Part shown: positions 1-10,026 of the stretch, piece by piece
How positions within the stretch are numbered: the stretch's first letter is position 1
Layout of the letters: every line of letters starts with the position of its first letter
Assembly (NCBI RefSeq): GCF_003610995.1
Contig: NZ_CP032543.1
Location: 3,658,001 to 3,722,000, forward strand
From: Streptomyces griseus subsp. griseus
Lineage (GTDB): Bacteria; Actinomycetota; Actinomycetes; Streptomycetales; Streptomycetaceae
Direction of reading: 5' to 3'
DNA: 64,000 nucleotides
Translations under genes and position numbers: made by a program
Notes under the pieces: generated by a model
The model's database searches: none
What the model was told of the DNA's origin: nothing
The model's input: the letters and a program-made list of their open reading frames with translations, nothing else

Positions 1-951
1 CGTCAACGCCCGTACGCTCAGCGCCAGGCGGCGGGCCGTCTCGGCCGCCACACACCCCGCGTCGAAGTAGACCGCCAGCGTCTTCAGCAGCGGCTCCGCG
101 CCACCCCGCGCCTTCTGGAGCGGACCCAGTTCGCTGCGTACGAGATCCGCCATCGCCTGCCGGTCCCGGGTCAGCACCGGGTAGACCAGGAGGTCCGAGG
201 CGTACAGCACCGGGTCCTCCATCCCCATCCGGTCCGCCAGGTCGAGGGCTTCGAGCGCCTCGTCGTACGAGTGGACCACCCCGCCGGGGCCCTTGTGCGG
301 GCGGCCGATCGCGACCTGGCCGCCGTCCGTCGCCGCGTGCGACTGCTTGGCGAAGTAGCGCAGGACGTCGGGCTGGCTGCCGGGCGCGATGCAGACGATC
401 CGCCCGTCCTTCGTCGTGAGCAGGATCTTGCGGCCGCTGAACCGGGTCAGCAGCGCCGCCTCCACACTCCGCGGCACCGCGTCCGTCTCCGTGTACGCCT
501 CCGGGCCCGACGCCACCGCGACCGCGTGCGCCCGGGAGAGCCGCAGGCCGAAGCGGGTGGCGCGCTCCGCGAGCCGGACCAGATCGCTGCGCCCGTAGAG
601 GAGATCGTCGATGAACTCACGGCGAGCCGCCTCCTCCCGCCGTACGGTGAGCCGCTGTGCGCGCTCGAACCCCTCGGCGAACGCGTCGACCGCCTGCTCC
701 ACCGCGGCCAGCACCGCATCGGTCACGGCGGGGCTGTTTCCGGCAGCCGCCTTTGGCCAGGCCTCGCGGGTCTGTGCCAGATGCATCGTCACCAGCGCGC
801 GCAGCTGATGGCCGGCGTCGGCCGCCTCGCGGCCCAACGCTCGTCGCATCTCCAGTTCGTTACGCGTCAGGCGCCGTCCCGTGGTGGCGACTTCGCCCAG
901 AATATGGGCATAATTTCCCAGCGTTTCCTCGGGAATCCTTGGCTCGGCCAC
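1..951 (-). CDS. PucR-family transcriptional regulator, 3' end cut by window
   Basis: DNA-binding regulator of the PucR/CdaR type. The visible 317 codons show an N-terminal sensory region, a CdaR GGDEF-like middle domain (about residues 155-265, including AIGRPHKGPGGVVHSYDEAL) and the first residues of the C-terminal helix-turn-helix (ETARRLALSVRALT), which runs off the window. The start is GTG at 951, chosen because AAGGAG sits five bases upstream; a GTG at 957 is the alternative. The target is unknown: PucR proteins often control a neighbouring catabolic operon, which would lie left of the window. An inverted repeat about 90 bases upstream is a plausible operator. The family call is firm; the role is inferred. 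Confidence 0.85.
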   Translation of the reverse strand, partial: MAEPRIPEETLGNYAHILGEVATTGRRLTRNELEMRRALGREAADAGHQLRALVTMHLAQTREAWPKAAAGNSPAVTDAVLAAVEQAVDAFAEGFERAQRLTVRREEAARREFIDDLLYGRSDLVRLAERATRFGLRLSRAHAVAVASGPEAYTETDAVPRSVEAALLTRFSGRKILLTTKDGRIVCIAPGSQPDVLRYFAKQSHAATDGGQVAIGRPHKGPGGVVHSYDEALEALDLADRMGMEDPVLYASDLLVYPVLTRDRQAMADLVRSELGPLQKARGGAEPLLKTLAVYFDAGCVAAETARRLALSVRALT

Positions 952-1417
952 GCACACTCCTTCAGCCTTGCAACGGTTCTGTCATTTCACCAACGCACAC
1001 CGGGCGGTGCCGGTGCCCGGCATCAGCAAAGCGTAAAGATTGCCGGAAACCGGCAATGCGGCGGGTGGGGTCCGGATGACAGGATCAGGTCAGCAACACA
1101 ACGGGGGAACACGGGGGACAACGGGGAGAGCAGGCGCCCCACCGGACGGTCCACGGGGGGTCCACGGGGGATTCGGGATGCGACGGTGGGCACCTTGAGG
1201 GGAACGAACCGGTTGCTGCGGCACAGTTCGCGGTGGCGCAGCGCCGGCCCCACCACCGGGCCTCGCAACACGGCCTCCCACAGGGCCGTGCACCGAGCGT
1301 GACGGGCGTGTCTTCGGACGTGACGGGCGCGTAGGGCCGGCACAACTCCCCCGTAACGGAAGAGGTTCGCGCCCGCCACCGGGCCGGCGCGCAGAACGGC
1401 AAAGGGGGGTGGGACCG
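952..1417. other. 466-base intergenic region between divergent genes
   Basis: No convincing gene in either strand. It holds a perfect inverted repeat at 1039-1057, runs of GGGGGAACACGGGGG-like sequence near 1100-1170, and a direct repeat CGTGACGGGCG at 1298 and 1319 (period 21 bases). It must carry the promoters of the leftward PucR gene and of the rightward membrane-protein/flotillin pair; I cannot place them with confidence. Confidence 0.5.
1039..1057. promoter_or_regulatory. perfect inverted repeat, candidate PucR operator
   Basis: ATTGCCGG, AAA, CCGGCAAT: eight-base arms around a three-base centre, about 88 bases upstream of the pucR start. The size and symmetry suit a dimeric regulator. 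Assignment to the PucR protein is by position only. Confidence 0.5.
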
Positions 1418-2098
1418 ATGGGCGAGTTCCTGGACGCGGCACTCGGCTTCCCCGCCGTCATCTTCGGCGCCGCACTCGTGGTCGTCGTCTGCTTCTGGCT
1501 GCTCGTGCTGGCCGGCGCCGCCGACCAGCACTCCTTCGACTCGGACCTCGACTCCGGCACGGTCGGCTTCGGCGGGGTACCCGTCACCGTCTCCGTATCG
1601 CTGGTCGTGGTCATCGGCTGGTTCGGCAGCCTGACCGGTACGGTCCTGGTGCACCGGCTCCCGGCCACGGGCGCCACCCGCGCGGTGCTCGCCGTCGCCG
1701 TACTCGCCGGATCGCTGTTCCTCGCCTGGGGAACCGTCCGCCTTCTCGCACACCTCTTCCGCCGGTACTTCCCGGCGGAACCTCCGCCATCGCGCCTGGA
1801 CTTCGTCGGACGCGTGTGCACCATCCGCACCGGGTCGGTCAGCTCCGTCTTCGGTCAGGCCGAGGTCGCCGCGGCCGACGGTTCGACGGCGATCGTCCAG
1901 GTCCGCCAGGCCCCCAGAGTCGCGCAACTCGCCGAGCTGCACGCCGAGGAGCGCCTCGCCTTCGGCAGCACGGGGCTCCTCTACGCCTACGACGAAGAGG
2001 GCGAGTTCTTCTGGGTGTCGCCGTACGACGCGGCCCTCGACCCCGGTCCGAAGGCGAAACCGGGCGGGCTGGGGCTACCGGAGGCCACGAACGGCTGA
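1418..2098 (+). CDS. DUF1449/OB-fold membrane protein (YqiJ-like)
   Basis: About 226 residues. An N-terminal membrane segment (AVIFGAALVVVVCFWLLVLAG), two further hydrophobic segments (VSLVVVIGWFGSLTG and the AVLAVAVLAGSLFLAWG stretch) and a C-terminal soluble beta-rich part beginning near FVGRVCTIRTGSVSSVFGQAEV match the NfeD/YqiJ architecture, where an OB-fold faces the cytoplasm. These proteins sit next to, and are thought to act with, flotillins, as here (flotillin starts 275 bases downstream). I chose ATG 1418, with AAAGGGGGG eight bases before it, over the GTG at 1409. The molecular role is not established. Confidence 0.75.
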   Translation: MGEFLDAALGFPAVIFGAALVVVVCFWLLVLAGAADQHSFDSDLDSGTVGFGGVPVTVSVSLVVVIGWFGSLTGTVLVHRLPATGATRAVLAVAVLAGSLFLAWGTVRLLAHLFRRYFPAEPPPSRLDFVGRVCTIRTGSVSSVFGQAEVAAADGSTAIVQVRQAPRVAQLAELHAEERLAFGSTGLLYAYDEEGEFFWVSPYDAALDPGPKAKPGGLGLPEATNG

Positions 2099-2373
2099 CG
2101 CCGGCGGGGCGTGCGCCCGGACCGGTCGGCCGAGTGGCCGGTGGTCGGGTGGGTGCCTGTCTGTCGGGGTGGGCCGGCCGGTGTGCCGGCCGGTGAGTGC
2201 CTGTCCGTGCATACCTGTCGGTCGGTGCCTGTCGGTGGGTGCCGGGGTCCTCCGTGGACGTGGTTGTCCCGGGGTGGGCGGGCCCTCACTCGCTGCCTCT
2301 CGTGTGTCCTTCTCCTCCTCTCCGTTCTTCGCCTGTCCTCAACTTTCCTGCCCTCCAGCTGCCAAGGACTCTT

Positions 2374-4500
2374 ATGGATGCCATCTCCTTGAGCATCGGC
2401 GTGCTCATCGCCGTTGTCCTGCTCATCGTCGTCGCCATCGCCTTCGTCATCACCCGGCTGTTCCGCAAGGTCGAGCAGGGCAAGGCGCTGATCATCTCCA
2501 AGACCAAGAAGGTCGACGTGACCTTCACCGGTGCCGTCGTCCTGCCCGTGCTCCACAAGGCCGAGACGATGGACATCTCGGTGAAGAAGATCGAGATCCA
2601 CCGCGCCGGGCGCGAGGGGCTGATCTGCCAGGACAACATCCGCGCCGACATCCAGATCACCTTCTTCGTCCGGGTCAACAAGACCGTCGAGGACGTCATC
2701 AAGGTCGCCCAGGCCATCGGCACCGAGCGGGCCAGTGACCGGGTCGCCATCCAGGAGTTCTTCGCCGCGAAGTTCTCCGAAGCCCTCAAGACCGTCGGCA
2801 AGCAACTCGACTTCGTCGACCTGTACACCAAGCGCGAGGAGTTCCGGGACCGGATCATCCAGGTCATCGGGACCGACCTGAACGGCTACCACCTCGACGA
2901 CGCCGCGATCGACTTCCTCGAGCAGACCCCGATGGCGCAACTCGACGGCTCCAACATCCTCGATGCCCAGGGCATCCGGAAGATCACCGAACTCACGGCG
3001 ATCGAGCACGTGCGCACCAACGAGTTCCAGCGCACCGAGCAGAAGGAGATCACCCGGCAGGACGTCGACGCCCGCGAGACCATCCTGGAGCTGGAGCGCC
3101 GGCAGGCCGAGGCGGAGATCAAGCAGCGCCGCGAGGTCGAGGTGCTGCGGGCCCGCGAGGAGTCGGCCACCGCACGGGTGCAGGAGGAGGAGCGGCTCGG
3201 CGCGCAGACCGCGTTCATCAAGACCGAGGAGCAGCTCGGCATCCAGCGCGAGAACCAGGCACGCGAGATCGCCGTCGCGCAGAAGAACCGCGAGCGCGTC
3301 ATCGCCGTCGAGAGCGAGCGTATCGAGAAGGACCGGATGCTGGAGGTCATCGGGCGCGAGCGCGAGACCGAGCTGAACCGGATCGCCGCCACGAAGGAGG
3401 TCGAGGCCGAGCGGCGCGAGGTCGCCGACGTCATCCGGGAGCGGATCGCGGTGGACCGTACCGTCGCCGAGCAGGAGGAGTCGATCCTGACCCTGCGGGC
3501 TGTCGAGGACGCCGAGCGCTCCCGTAAGTCGGTCATCATCGCCGCCGAGGCCGAGGCCCAGGAGAAGCTGGTCAAGGACATCAAGGCGGCCGAGGCGGCG
3601 GAGGCGGCCTCCACGCACCTCGCGGCCGAGCAGCTCACGCTCGCCGAGGCGCGGCTCAAGACGGCCGACCTCGACGCGCAGGCCAAGCTGCGGCTGGCGG
3701 AGGGCATCCAGGCCGAGACGGCCGCGCCCGGGCTCGCCGCGGTGCAGGTCCGCGACGCGGAGGCCGACGTCACCGAGAAGGCCGGTCTCGCGGAGGCCGA
3801 GGCCACGGCGGCCCGGCTCAAGGCCGAGGCCGAGGGCGCGCGGCTCAAGGCGCTCGCGGAGGCCGAGGGCACGCAGGCCCAGGCGTCGGCGGACGCGGCG
3901 GTCATCGGCGAGAAGCTGAAGGCGGAGGCCGCGGGGCTCACGGAGAAGGCGGCCGCGATGGCGGCGCTGGACGAGGCGTCGCGCGGGCACGAGGAGTACC
4001 GGCTCCGCCTCGACGCGGAGAAGGAGATCCGGCTGGCCGGGCTCGAAGTGCAGCGGCAGGTGGCCGAGGCGCAGGCGACGGTCCTGGCGACGGGTCTGGA
4101 GAACGCCGACATCGACATCGTCGGCGGGGAGTCCGTCTTCTTCGACCGGCTCGTCTCGTCGATCTCGCTCGGCAAGGCGGTGGACGGGTTCGTGGACAAC
4201 TCACAGACCGCGCAGGCGCTGGCGGGGCCGTGGCTGGACGGGTCGTCGTCCTTCACGGACGACCTCAGCCGGGTGCTGGGGTCGGTCTCCACGGGGGATG
4301 TGCAGAACCTGACGGTGTCGGCGCTGCTGATGCGGCTGATGGGGTCGTCGGGGGCGGCGTCCGGGCAGGTGGAGCAGTTGCTGGCGGCGGCGAAGGAGTT
4401 GGGGCTGGCGGATCTGCCGGTGTCCTCCGTGGGTGGTCTCCGGGGTGCCCCCGCCGGTGATGTGGTGGCCCGGAACGGGGCCGGGGCGGCGGCCGGGTAG
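2374..4500 (+). CDS. flotillin / SPFH (band 7) domain protein
   Basis: 708 residues. A single N-terminal membrane anchor (SIGVLIAVVLLIVVAIAFVI, residues 6-25) is followed by the SPFH/band-7 domain (about 30-200), a long Glu/Ala/Arg-rich coiled coil (about 210-560) and a less charged C-terminal tail, the flotillin/YqiK plan. Flotillins form membrane-microdomain scaffolds. The start is ATG 2374, with AAGGA five bases upstream; in-frame upstream sequence reads as low-quality coding. It pairs with the upstream YqiJ-like gene, as yqiJ-yqiK do in enterobacteria. The tail is richer in G/S/A than the rest. Confidence 0.92.
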   Translation: MDAISLSIGVLIAVVLLIVVAIAFVITRLFRKVEQGKALIISKTKKVDVTFTGAVVLPVLHKAETMDISVKKIEIHRAGREGLICQDNIRADIQITFFVRVNKTVEDVIKVAQAIGTERASDRVAIQEFFAAKFSEALKTVGKQLDFVDLYTKREEFRDRIIQVIGTDLNGYHLDDAAIDFLEQTPMAQLDGSNILDAQGIRKITELTAIEHVRTNEFQRTEQKEITRQDVDARETILELERRQAEAEIKQRREVEVLRAREESATARVQEEERLGAQTAFIKTEEQLGIQRENQAREIAVAQKNRERVIAVESERIEKDRMLEVIGRERETELNRIAATKEVEAERREVADVIRERIAVDRTVAEQEESILTLRAVEDAERSRKSVIIAAEAEAQEKLVKDIKAAEAAEAASTHLAAEQLTLAEARLKTADLDAQAKLRLAEGIQAETAAPGLAAVQVRDAEADVTEKAGLAEAEATAARLKAEAEGARLKALAEAEGTQAQASADAAVIGEKLKAEAAGLTEKAAAMAALDEASRGHEEYRLRLDAEKEIRLAGLEVQRQVAEAQATVLATGLENADIDIVGGESVFFDRLVSSISLGKAVDGFVDNSQTAQALAGPWLDGSSSFTDDLSRVLGSVSTGDVQNLTVSALLMRLMGSSGAASGQVEQLLAAAKELGLADLPVSSVGGLRGAPAGDVVARNGAGAAAG

Positions 4501-4815
4501 TTCCGCCTCCTGTCTGCCGCAGTCCGTCCGGCGTTCAAGGGCGGAACCCTTGATCGGGGGCCGGGCCGGGTGGGGTGCCCCACGGGGGTGGGCGCCTCAC
4601 CGGCCGGGTTCACCGGGTCCGCCCCGCGCATCGGGGGCGAGCCCAGCGGGCCGGGGGTTCCGCCCCCGAACGCCGGACGGGCTGGGACCTCGGCCCGCCC
4701 CCACACGTCGGTGTCCGGCCTCAACGCCGGACGGGCTGGAATGGGTGCGCCGGACGGGCTGGAATGGGCGTCCCGTCCCGTCGCAAGAAACGAACACATA
4801 GGGAGAGCCGTACGC
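4501..4815. repeat. intergenic GCCGGACGGGCTGG repeat cluster
   Basis: The 315-base gap holds three direct copies of a short element (AACGCCGGACGGGCTGG near 4671 and 4724; CGCCGGACGGGCTGGAATGG near 4747) and one inverted copy (AGTCCGTCCGGCGTTCAAGG, 4521-4540). The inverted copy can pair with the first direct copy to close a hairpin with a loop of roughly 125 bases. The same element recurs at 39221-39290. Such elements are scattered after genes in Streptomyces and may act in transcript ends. The last 25 bases hold the start-proximal region of the next gene. Confidence 0.7.
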
Positions 4816-7800
4816 ATGGACAGCGACATCACCGGCACCGCCACCGCGCCGCAGGACAGGCAGGGCGGGGAGGGCGATGTGGATGCCGGTGCCTATGAGG
4901 TGCTGCGGCGGCGGCTCTCCGCGCAGGCCGGGGAGCTCGTGCGGCGGGCCGAGGCGCTCAACGCGCGGCGGACCGAGGAGTTCGGGTCGACCGAGCTGCG
5001 GCTGCTGGCCACCGAGCAGGTGCGCACCGAGCACGCCTCCGTCCCCCGCGACCTCATCGCCGTCGGCGGGCAGCTGCTCTTCGGCTTCGAGCGGGGGCCG
5101 GGCGCCCGGGGTGAGGCCGGGGTCGACGACGTGCTCCTCGTCAAGGACGCCGAATCCGAGGGCCCGGACAACGAGGGCCCGGATGCCGAGGGCCCGGATG
5201 CCGAGGGCCCGGATGCCGAGGGTCCGGACGCCGAAGGAGCACCGGGCCGCACGCCCACCCTCCTCGACGACGACGGCTTCCGGCGTGAGTTCTCCTCCCT
5301 CCACCGATACTTCCGCGACGCCCGGCTGCTCCGGCTGCGTCGCGTCAACGGGAAGCTGCTCGCCGTCTTCCGCACCGGCGAGAACGCCGAGGACATCCGG
5401 GTGCTCCGGTGGGGGCTCGGTGCGGACGGGTCGGCCGGGGCCTTCATCGACGCCCAGGGTGAGCGCGATCACGTCTTCCCGCCCTCGCACGACTTCGAGT
5501 GGACCGTCGCCGGGCGCGACGCCCACGTCCCGGGGCGCCACCCGCACATCGCCATCGGCAAGGGCGGCGGGCTCTTCGTCGACACGCTCGGGGGGACGCT
5601 CACCGTCAAGGTGAGCGATGACACCGAGTCGCCGGACGGGATCTACGAGGAGCCCGTCGACGAGCCGTTGCAGTCGCTGGCCGACGCGGACGTGGAGTAC
5701 GCGGAGGTCGGACCGCTGGTGCTGCTGCGCGTGCGGCCGTACAAGGAGACGGGCTGGCGGCATCTGGTCTTCAACTCGCTGCTCTCCACCGTCCAGCGCC
5801 TCGACTCCATCGGGCCCGCCTGCCACCGGCTCCCCGAGGACCAGGGGATCATCTTCCCCGGCGGCTACTACCTCACCACCGGCACCGCGAAGACCTTCGA
5901 CACGGCGGAGGAGCTGACCGAGCCGGTCTTCGAGGGTGTGGTGCGCTCGCCCAACGGGGAGGACGTGCTGTACGTCTTCCGCTCCCGCGACGGGGGGCGG
6001 AGTCTCCTCCTCCCGTACAACCTGATCCGCCAGGAGGTCGCCACCCCACTCACCGGACGTGGCCACGCCCTTCTGGACGACGGAACGTTGATCCTGCTGC
6101 GGGACAACCCGGACGGGCCGGCGCGGGTGCACCCGTTGCAGCGCTGGCAGACGCCGTACGTCTCCGAGACCTACGCCGCCGCCCGCCCGGCCGGGACCGG
6201 GCCGCTCGCCCGGACCGGCAACGCCGACCTCGTACGCGGCATCTCCGACTGCCTCGCGCTCGCCCATGGCGTACGGGACATGACGCCGACGACCGCCGTG
6301 TACGGGCAGCTCGCCGCCGACTGCGCCCGGGCCCAGGACCGCTACCACTGGCTGTCCGACCCCGAACTCGGGGCGCTCGCGCAGCCGTTGGGGGAGTTGC
6401 GGACCACCGCACAGCAGGTGCTGGCCGAGTTCACCGCCGTGCAGGAGCTGACGCGGCGGGCCGCCGACGCGCTGGAGGAGACCTCCACCCGCATCACCGC
6501 GCTCGTTCGCCGCGTGCGCGGCGAGGTGCCGGGGTCGGCCGCCGCGTGGGTGGAGCGGCTGACCGAACTCCGCCAAGCACACGGGCACTTGGCGACCATC
6601 AGCGAGATGCGGTACGCCGACACCGAGCGCATCGCGGAGCTGTCCGCCCGGACCGAGGACGACATCGACTCCGCCGCCCAGCGGGCCGTGTCGTTCCTCG
6701 CCCGGGAGGACGCCTTCGACGGGTACCACGAGGACATCTCGGGGCTCGTGGCCGATGCGGGTGCGCTCGCGACCGTGCGGGACGCCTCCGCCGTCACCGA
6801 CCGGCTCGCCGCCATGACGGACGGGCTGGCCACGGTCACCGATGTGGTGGCCGGGCTGGAGATCGGTGACGCCACCGTGCGTACGTCGATCCTGGAGCGG
6901 ATCGCGGAGGTGCTGGGCGGGGCCAACCGGGCCCGCGCCACGCTGGAGGCGCGGCGGCGGGAGCTGCTGTCGAAGGAGGGGCGGGCCGAGTTCGCCGCCG
7001 AGTTCGCGCTGCTCGGGCAGGCGGTGACGGGGGCGCTGGCCGCCGCCGACTCGCCGGAGGCGTGTGACGACCAACTGGCGCGGTTGCTTCTCCAGTTGGA
7101 GAACCTGGAGTCGCGGTTCGCGGAGTTCGACGACTTCCTCGCCGAGCTGGCCGAGCGGCGGAGTGAGGTGTACGACGCCTTCTCGGCCCGTAAGCAGACG
7201 CTCCAGGACGAGCGGGCGCGGCGGGCCGAGCGGCTGGCCGGGTCGGCGCAGCGGGTGCTGGAGACCATCGGCCGGCGTGTGGCCGCGCTCGCGGATCTGG
7301 ACGCCGTCCACACGTACTTCGCCTCCGACCCGATGGTCGCCAAAGTTCGGCGGACCGCCGACGAGTTGCGCGAGCTGGGCGATCCGGTACGGGCGGAGGA
7401 GCTGGACGGGCGACTCAAGGCGGCCCGCCAGGAGGCCGGGCGGGCGCTGCGGGACCGCAGTGAGCTGTACGCGGACGGCGGCTCCGTCATCAAGCTGGGG
7501 CGGCACCGGTTCGCCGTCAACACCCAGCCGTTCGACCTGACGCTGGTGCCCTCCGGGGACCGCCTCGCCTTCGCGCTGACCGGGACCGACTACCGGGCCC
7601 CGGTCACCGACCCGGCCTTCGAGGCGACCCGCCCGTACTGGGAGCAGCTGCTGCCCTCGGAGTCGGCGGCCGTCTACCGGGGCGAGTATCTGGCGACCCG
7701 GCTGCTGGAGGAGCGGGGCGTCGCCCGTCTCGCCGCGCTGGACGACAGCGAACTGGCTCTGCTGGTACGGGAGTCGGCTGCCGAAGCGTACGACGAGGGG

Positions 7801-9996
7801 TACACCCGAGGCGTCCACGACGAGGACGCCACCGCCATCCTCCGCGCCCTGCTGCGCCTGCACACGGACGCGGGGCTGCTGCGCCACGAGCCCGCCGTCC
7901 GCGCGGCCGCCCAGCTCTTCTGGGCGTACGGGACGCAGGAGGAGCTGCGTGCTTCCTGGACCCGGCGCGCGGTCTCCCTGGCCCGGGCCCGTGACACCTT
8001 CGGCCTTGCCCCGGCCATCGCCGTACTCCAGGAGGAGTGGGCCTGCGCCATGGGCGAGTCCGGGGACGTCGTGCGGCCCGACGCCGTGGCCGCGTACCTC
8101 TTCGAGGAGCTGACCGGCGGGCCCGCCGGGTTCGTCGTGGGGTCCTCGATCCGCGCGTTCCTGGACGCGTTCCACCGGGCCGCCGGGCCCGGTGCGTACG
8201 GGGACGACCTCGCCGCTCTCGGCGGTGACCTGGCCGCCCGGAAGCAGCTCGTGGAGGGCTGGCTCACCCCGTACGCGGAGGCCACCGGCGCCGCCGTCGA
8301 ACCCGGGGACCTCGCGGAGGCCGTGGCGGTCGAGCTCTGCCCGGAGCTGGAGCGGTACGGGTGCGACGCGCCGCTCACGGAGCGGGTGGAGGGCCTCCTC
8401 GGGGACCACCCGCGCATCGGAGGCGGCGGAGCCCTCACCGTACGGATCGATGAACTCCTGGCCCGTGCGGGGGAGTTCCGAAGGCGGACCGTGCCCGCCT
8501 TCCGCGCGTACCAGCGGCTGCGCACCTCGCTGGTGGCCGCCGAGCGCGGGCGGCTGCGGCTGGACGACCACCGGCCGCGCGTGATGTCGGCGTTCGTCCG
8601 CAACCGGCTGCTGGACGAGGTGTACCTGCCGCTGATCGGCGACAGCCTGGCCAAGCAGCTCGGCACCGCCGACGCCGACCGGCGCACCGACTCGCAGGGG
8701 CTGCTCCTGCTCGTCTCACCGCCCGGCTACGGGAAGACGACGCTGATGGAGTACGTCGCCGACCGGCTCGGGATGGTCCTCGTCAAGATCAGCGGGCCGA
8801 ACCTGGGGCACGACGTGACCTCCCTCGACCCCGCCCAGGCACCGAGCGCGACCGCCCGGCAGGAGATCGAGAAGATCAACTTCGCGCTGGAGGCGGGCAA
8901 CAACACGCTGCTGTATCTGGACGACATCCAGCACACCTCGCCCGAACTCCTCCAGAAGTTCATTCCGTTGTGCGACGCCACGCGCCGGATCGAGGGCGTA
9001 CGGGACGGGGAGCCGCGCAGCTACGACCTGCGGGGCAAGCGGTTCGCGGTCTGCATGGCGGGCAACCCGTACACCGAGTCCGGCGAGCAGTTCCGGATCC
9101 CGGACATGCTGGCCAACCGGGCCGATGTGTGGAACCTGGGCGAGGTGCTCAGCGGGCGCGAGGACGTCTTCGCGCTGAGCTTCGTGGAGAACGCGCTGAC
9201 CGCCAACCCGGTCCTCGCCCCGCTCGCCGCCCGCTCACGCGACGACCTGGCGCTGCTGGTCCGGCTGGCCGGCGGCAGCGATCCGGCGGCCCGCGCCGAA
9301 CACCTGGAACACCCCTACTCGGCGAGCGAGTTGGAAGCCATCCTCGCCGTACTGCGTCATCTCCTCACCGCCCGTGACACCGTCCTCGCGGTGAACGCGG
9401 CGTACATCGCATCGGCCGCGCAGACGGACGCGACGCGCACCGAGCCACCGTTCCGGCTCCAGGGTTCGTACCGCAACATGAACAAGATCGCGGAGCGGAT
9501 CGTGCCCGTCATGAACGGTGCCGAGCTCTCCGCCGTCGTCGGCGACCACTACGCGGGCGAGGCCCAGACGCTCACCACGGGCGCCGAGGCCAACCTGCTG
9601 AAGCTGGGCGCCCTGCGGGGCACGCTCACCGTCGAGCAGGCCGAGCGGTGGGCGGCGATCACCGCCTCGTACGTCCGCACGCAGGCGCTCGGCGGCCCGG
9701 ACGGCGACCCGATGACCCGGGCCGTGGCCGCGCTGGGGCTGCTCGCGGACCGGATCGCGGCGGTGGAGACGGCGATCCAGCGGGCGGCGGACCCACGCCA
9801 TCTGCTGGCGGGGCAGCCGAGTCCGAGTCAGCAGGGCGTGGTGAACCAGACCCCAGGGCCCGCGAGTCAGCAGGGGGCCATGAACCGGCCTCCCGGGGAA
9901 CGGAGTCAGGAAGGGGCGATGAACCAGCCTCCTGGGGATCAGAACCGGCCAGCGCTCCAGAACCACCGTGCGAAGATCACAAACACTCCACACTGA
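4816..9996 (+). CDS. giant AAA+ 'DNA repair ATPase' (DUF3686 type)
   Basis: 1726 residues, start ATG 4816 (GGGAGAG 14 bases before). The long N-terminal and middle parts are the DUF3686-like region with a helical, coiled-coil-prone block (about 500-870). The AAA+ domain is near residues 1290-1480: Walker A SPPGYGKTTL (about 1303) and Walker B LLYLDDIQH (about 1367), followed by a sensor-like MAGNPYT. The tail has three imperfect QQGxxNxxPG repeats. Proteins of this type are annotated as DNA-repair ATPases, but the function is not experimentally fixed. It lies between a flotillin and an RCK channel protein, so a membrane-stress role is at least as likely. A Glu-Gly-Pro-Asp tract (codons near 115-139) is a tandem DNA repeat. 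Confidence 0.85.
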   Translation: MDSDITGTATAPQDRQGGEGDVDAGAYEVLRRRLSAQAGELVRRAEALNARRTEEFGSTELRLLATEQVRTEHASVPRDLIAVGGQLLFGFERGPGARGEAGVDDVLLVKDAESEGPDNEGPDAEGPDAEGPDAEGPDAEGAPGRTPTLLDDDGFRREFSSLHRYFRDARLLRLRRVNGKLLAVFRTGENAEDIRVLRWGLGADGSAGAFIDAQGERDHVFPPSHDFEWTVAGRDAHVPGRHPHIAIGKGGGLFVDTLGGTLTVKVSDDTESPDGIYEEPVDEPLQSLADADVEYAEVGPLVLLRVRPYKETGWRHLVFNSLLSTVQRLDSIGPACHRLPEDQGIIFPGGYYLTTGTAKTFDTAEELTEPVFEGVVRSPNGEDVLYVFRSRDGGRSLLLPYNLIRQEVATPLTGRGHALLDDGTLILLRDNPDGPARVHPLQRWQTPYVSETYAAARPAGTGPLARTGNADLVRGISDCLALAHGVRDMTPTTAVYGQLAADCARAQDRYHWLSDPELGALAQPLGELRTTAQQVLAEFTAVQELTRRAADALEETSTRITALVRRVRGEVPGSAAAWVERLTELRQAHGHLATISEMRYADTERIAELSARTEDDIDSAAQRAVSFLAREDAFDGYHEDISGLVADAGALATVRDASAVTDRLAAMTDGLATVTDVVAGLEIGDATVRTSILERIAEVLGGANRARATLEARRRELLSKEGRAEFAAEFALLGQAVTGALAAADSPEACDDQLARLLLQLENLESRFAEFDDFLAELAERRSEVYDAFSARKQTLQDERARRAERLAGSAQRVLETIGRRVAALADLDAVHTYFASDPMVAKVRRTADELRELGDPVRAEELDGRLKAARQEAGRALRDRSELYADGGSVIKLGRHRFAVNTQPFDLTLVPSGDRLAFALTGTDYRAPVTDPAFEATRPYWEQLLPSESAAVYRGEYLATRLLEERGVARLAALDDSELALLVRESAAEAYDEGYTRGVHDEDATAILRALLRLHTDAGLLRHEPAVRAAAQLFWAYGTQEELRASWTRRAVSLARARDTFGLAPAIAVLQEEWACAMGESGDVVRPDAVAAYLFEELTGGPAGFVVGSSIRAFLDAFHRAAGPGAYGDDLAALGGDLAARKQLVEGWLTPYAEATGAAVEPGDLAEAVAVELCPELERYGCDAPLTERVEGLLGDHPRIGGGGALTVRIDELLARAGEFRRRTVPAFRAYQRLRTSLVAAERGRLRLDDHRPRVMSAFVRNRLLDEVYLPLIGDSLAKQLGTADADRRTDSQGLLLLVSPPGYGKTTLMEYVADRLGMVLVKISGPNLGHDVTSLDPAQAPSATARQEIEKINFALEAGNNTLLYLDDIQHTSPELLQKFIPLCDATRRIEGVRDGEPRSYDLRGKRFAVCMAGNPYTESGEQFRIPDMLANRADVWNLGEVLSGREDVFALSFVENALTANPVLAPLAARSRDDLALLVRLAGGSDPAARAEHLEHPYSASELEAILAVLRHLLTARDTVLAVNAAYIASAAQTDATRTEPPFRLQGSYRNMNKIAERIVPVMNGAELSAVVGDHYAGEAQTLTTGAEANLLKLGALRGTLTVEQAERWAAITASYVRTQALGGPDGDPMTRAVAALGLLADRIAAVETAIQRAADPRHLLAGQPSPSQQGVVNQTPGPASQQGAMNRPPGERSQEGAMNQPPGDQNRPALQNHRAKITNTPH
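5158..5232 (+). repeat. five tandem 15-base units inside the ATPase gene
   Basis: Units of GAGGGCCCGGATGCC (variants in the first and last) encode EGPDA/EGPDN. The identical middle units point to recent slippage, so copy number probably varies between strains. The reading frame is kept because the unit is a multiple of three. Confidence 0.9.
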
Positions 9997-10026
9997 GCAG
10001 GAAGACCGAGCCGGAAGGAGCGCGGC

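Noticed and set aside
1987..3990. Leftward 667-codon frame opposite the flotillin
   Set aside because: Antisense of the coiled-coil region; Leu/Gly/Arg composition only.
4597..8571. Long antisense reading frame (1324 codons) opposite the AAA+ ATPase
   Set aside because: High-GC sequence yields long open antisense frames; this one is Gly/Arg/Val-rich without domain signals, and the sense frame is clearly a real protein.
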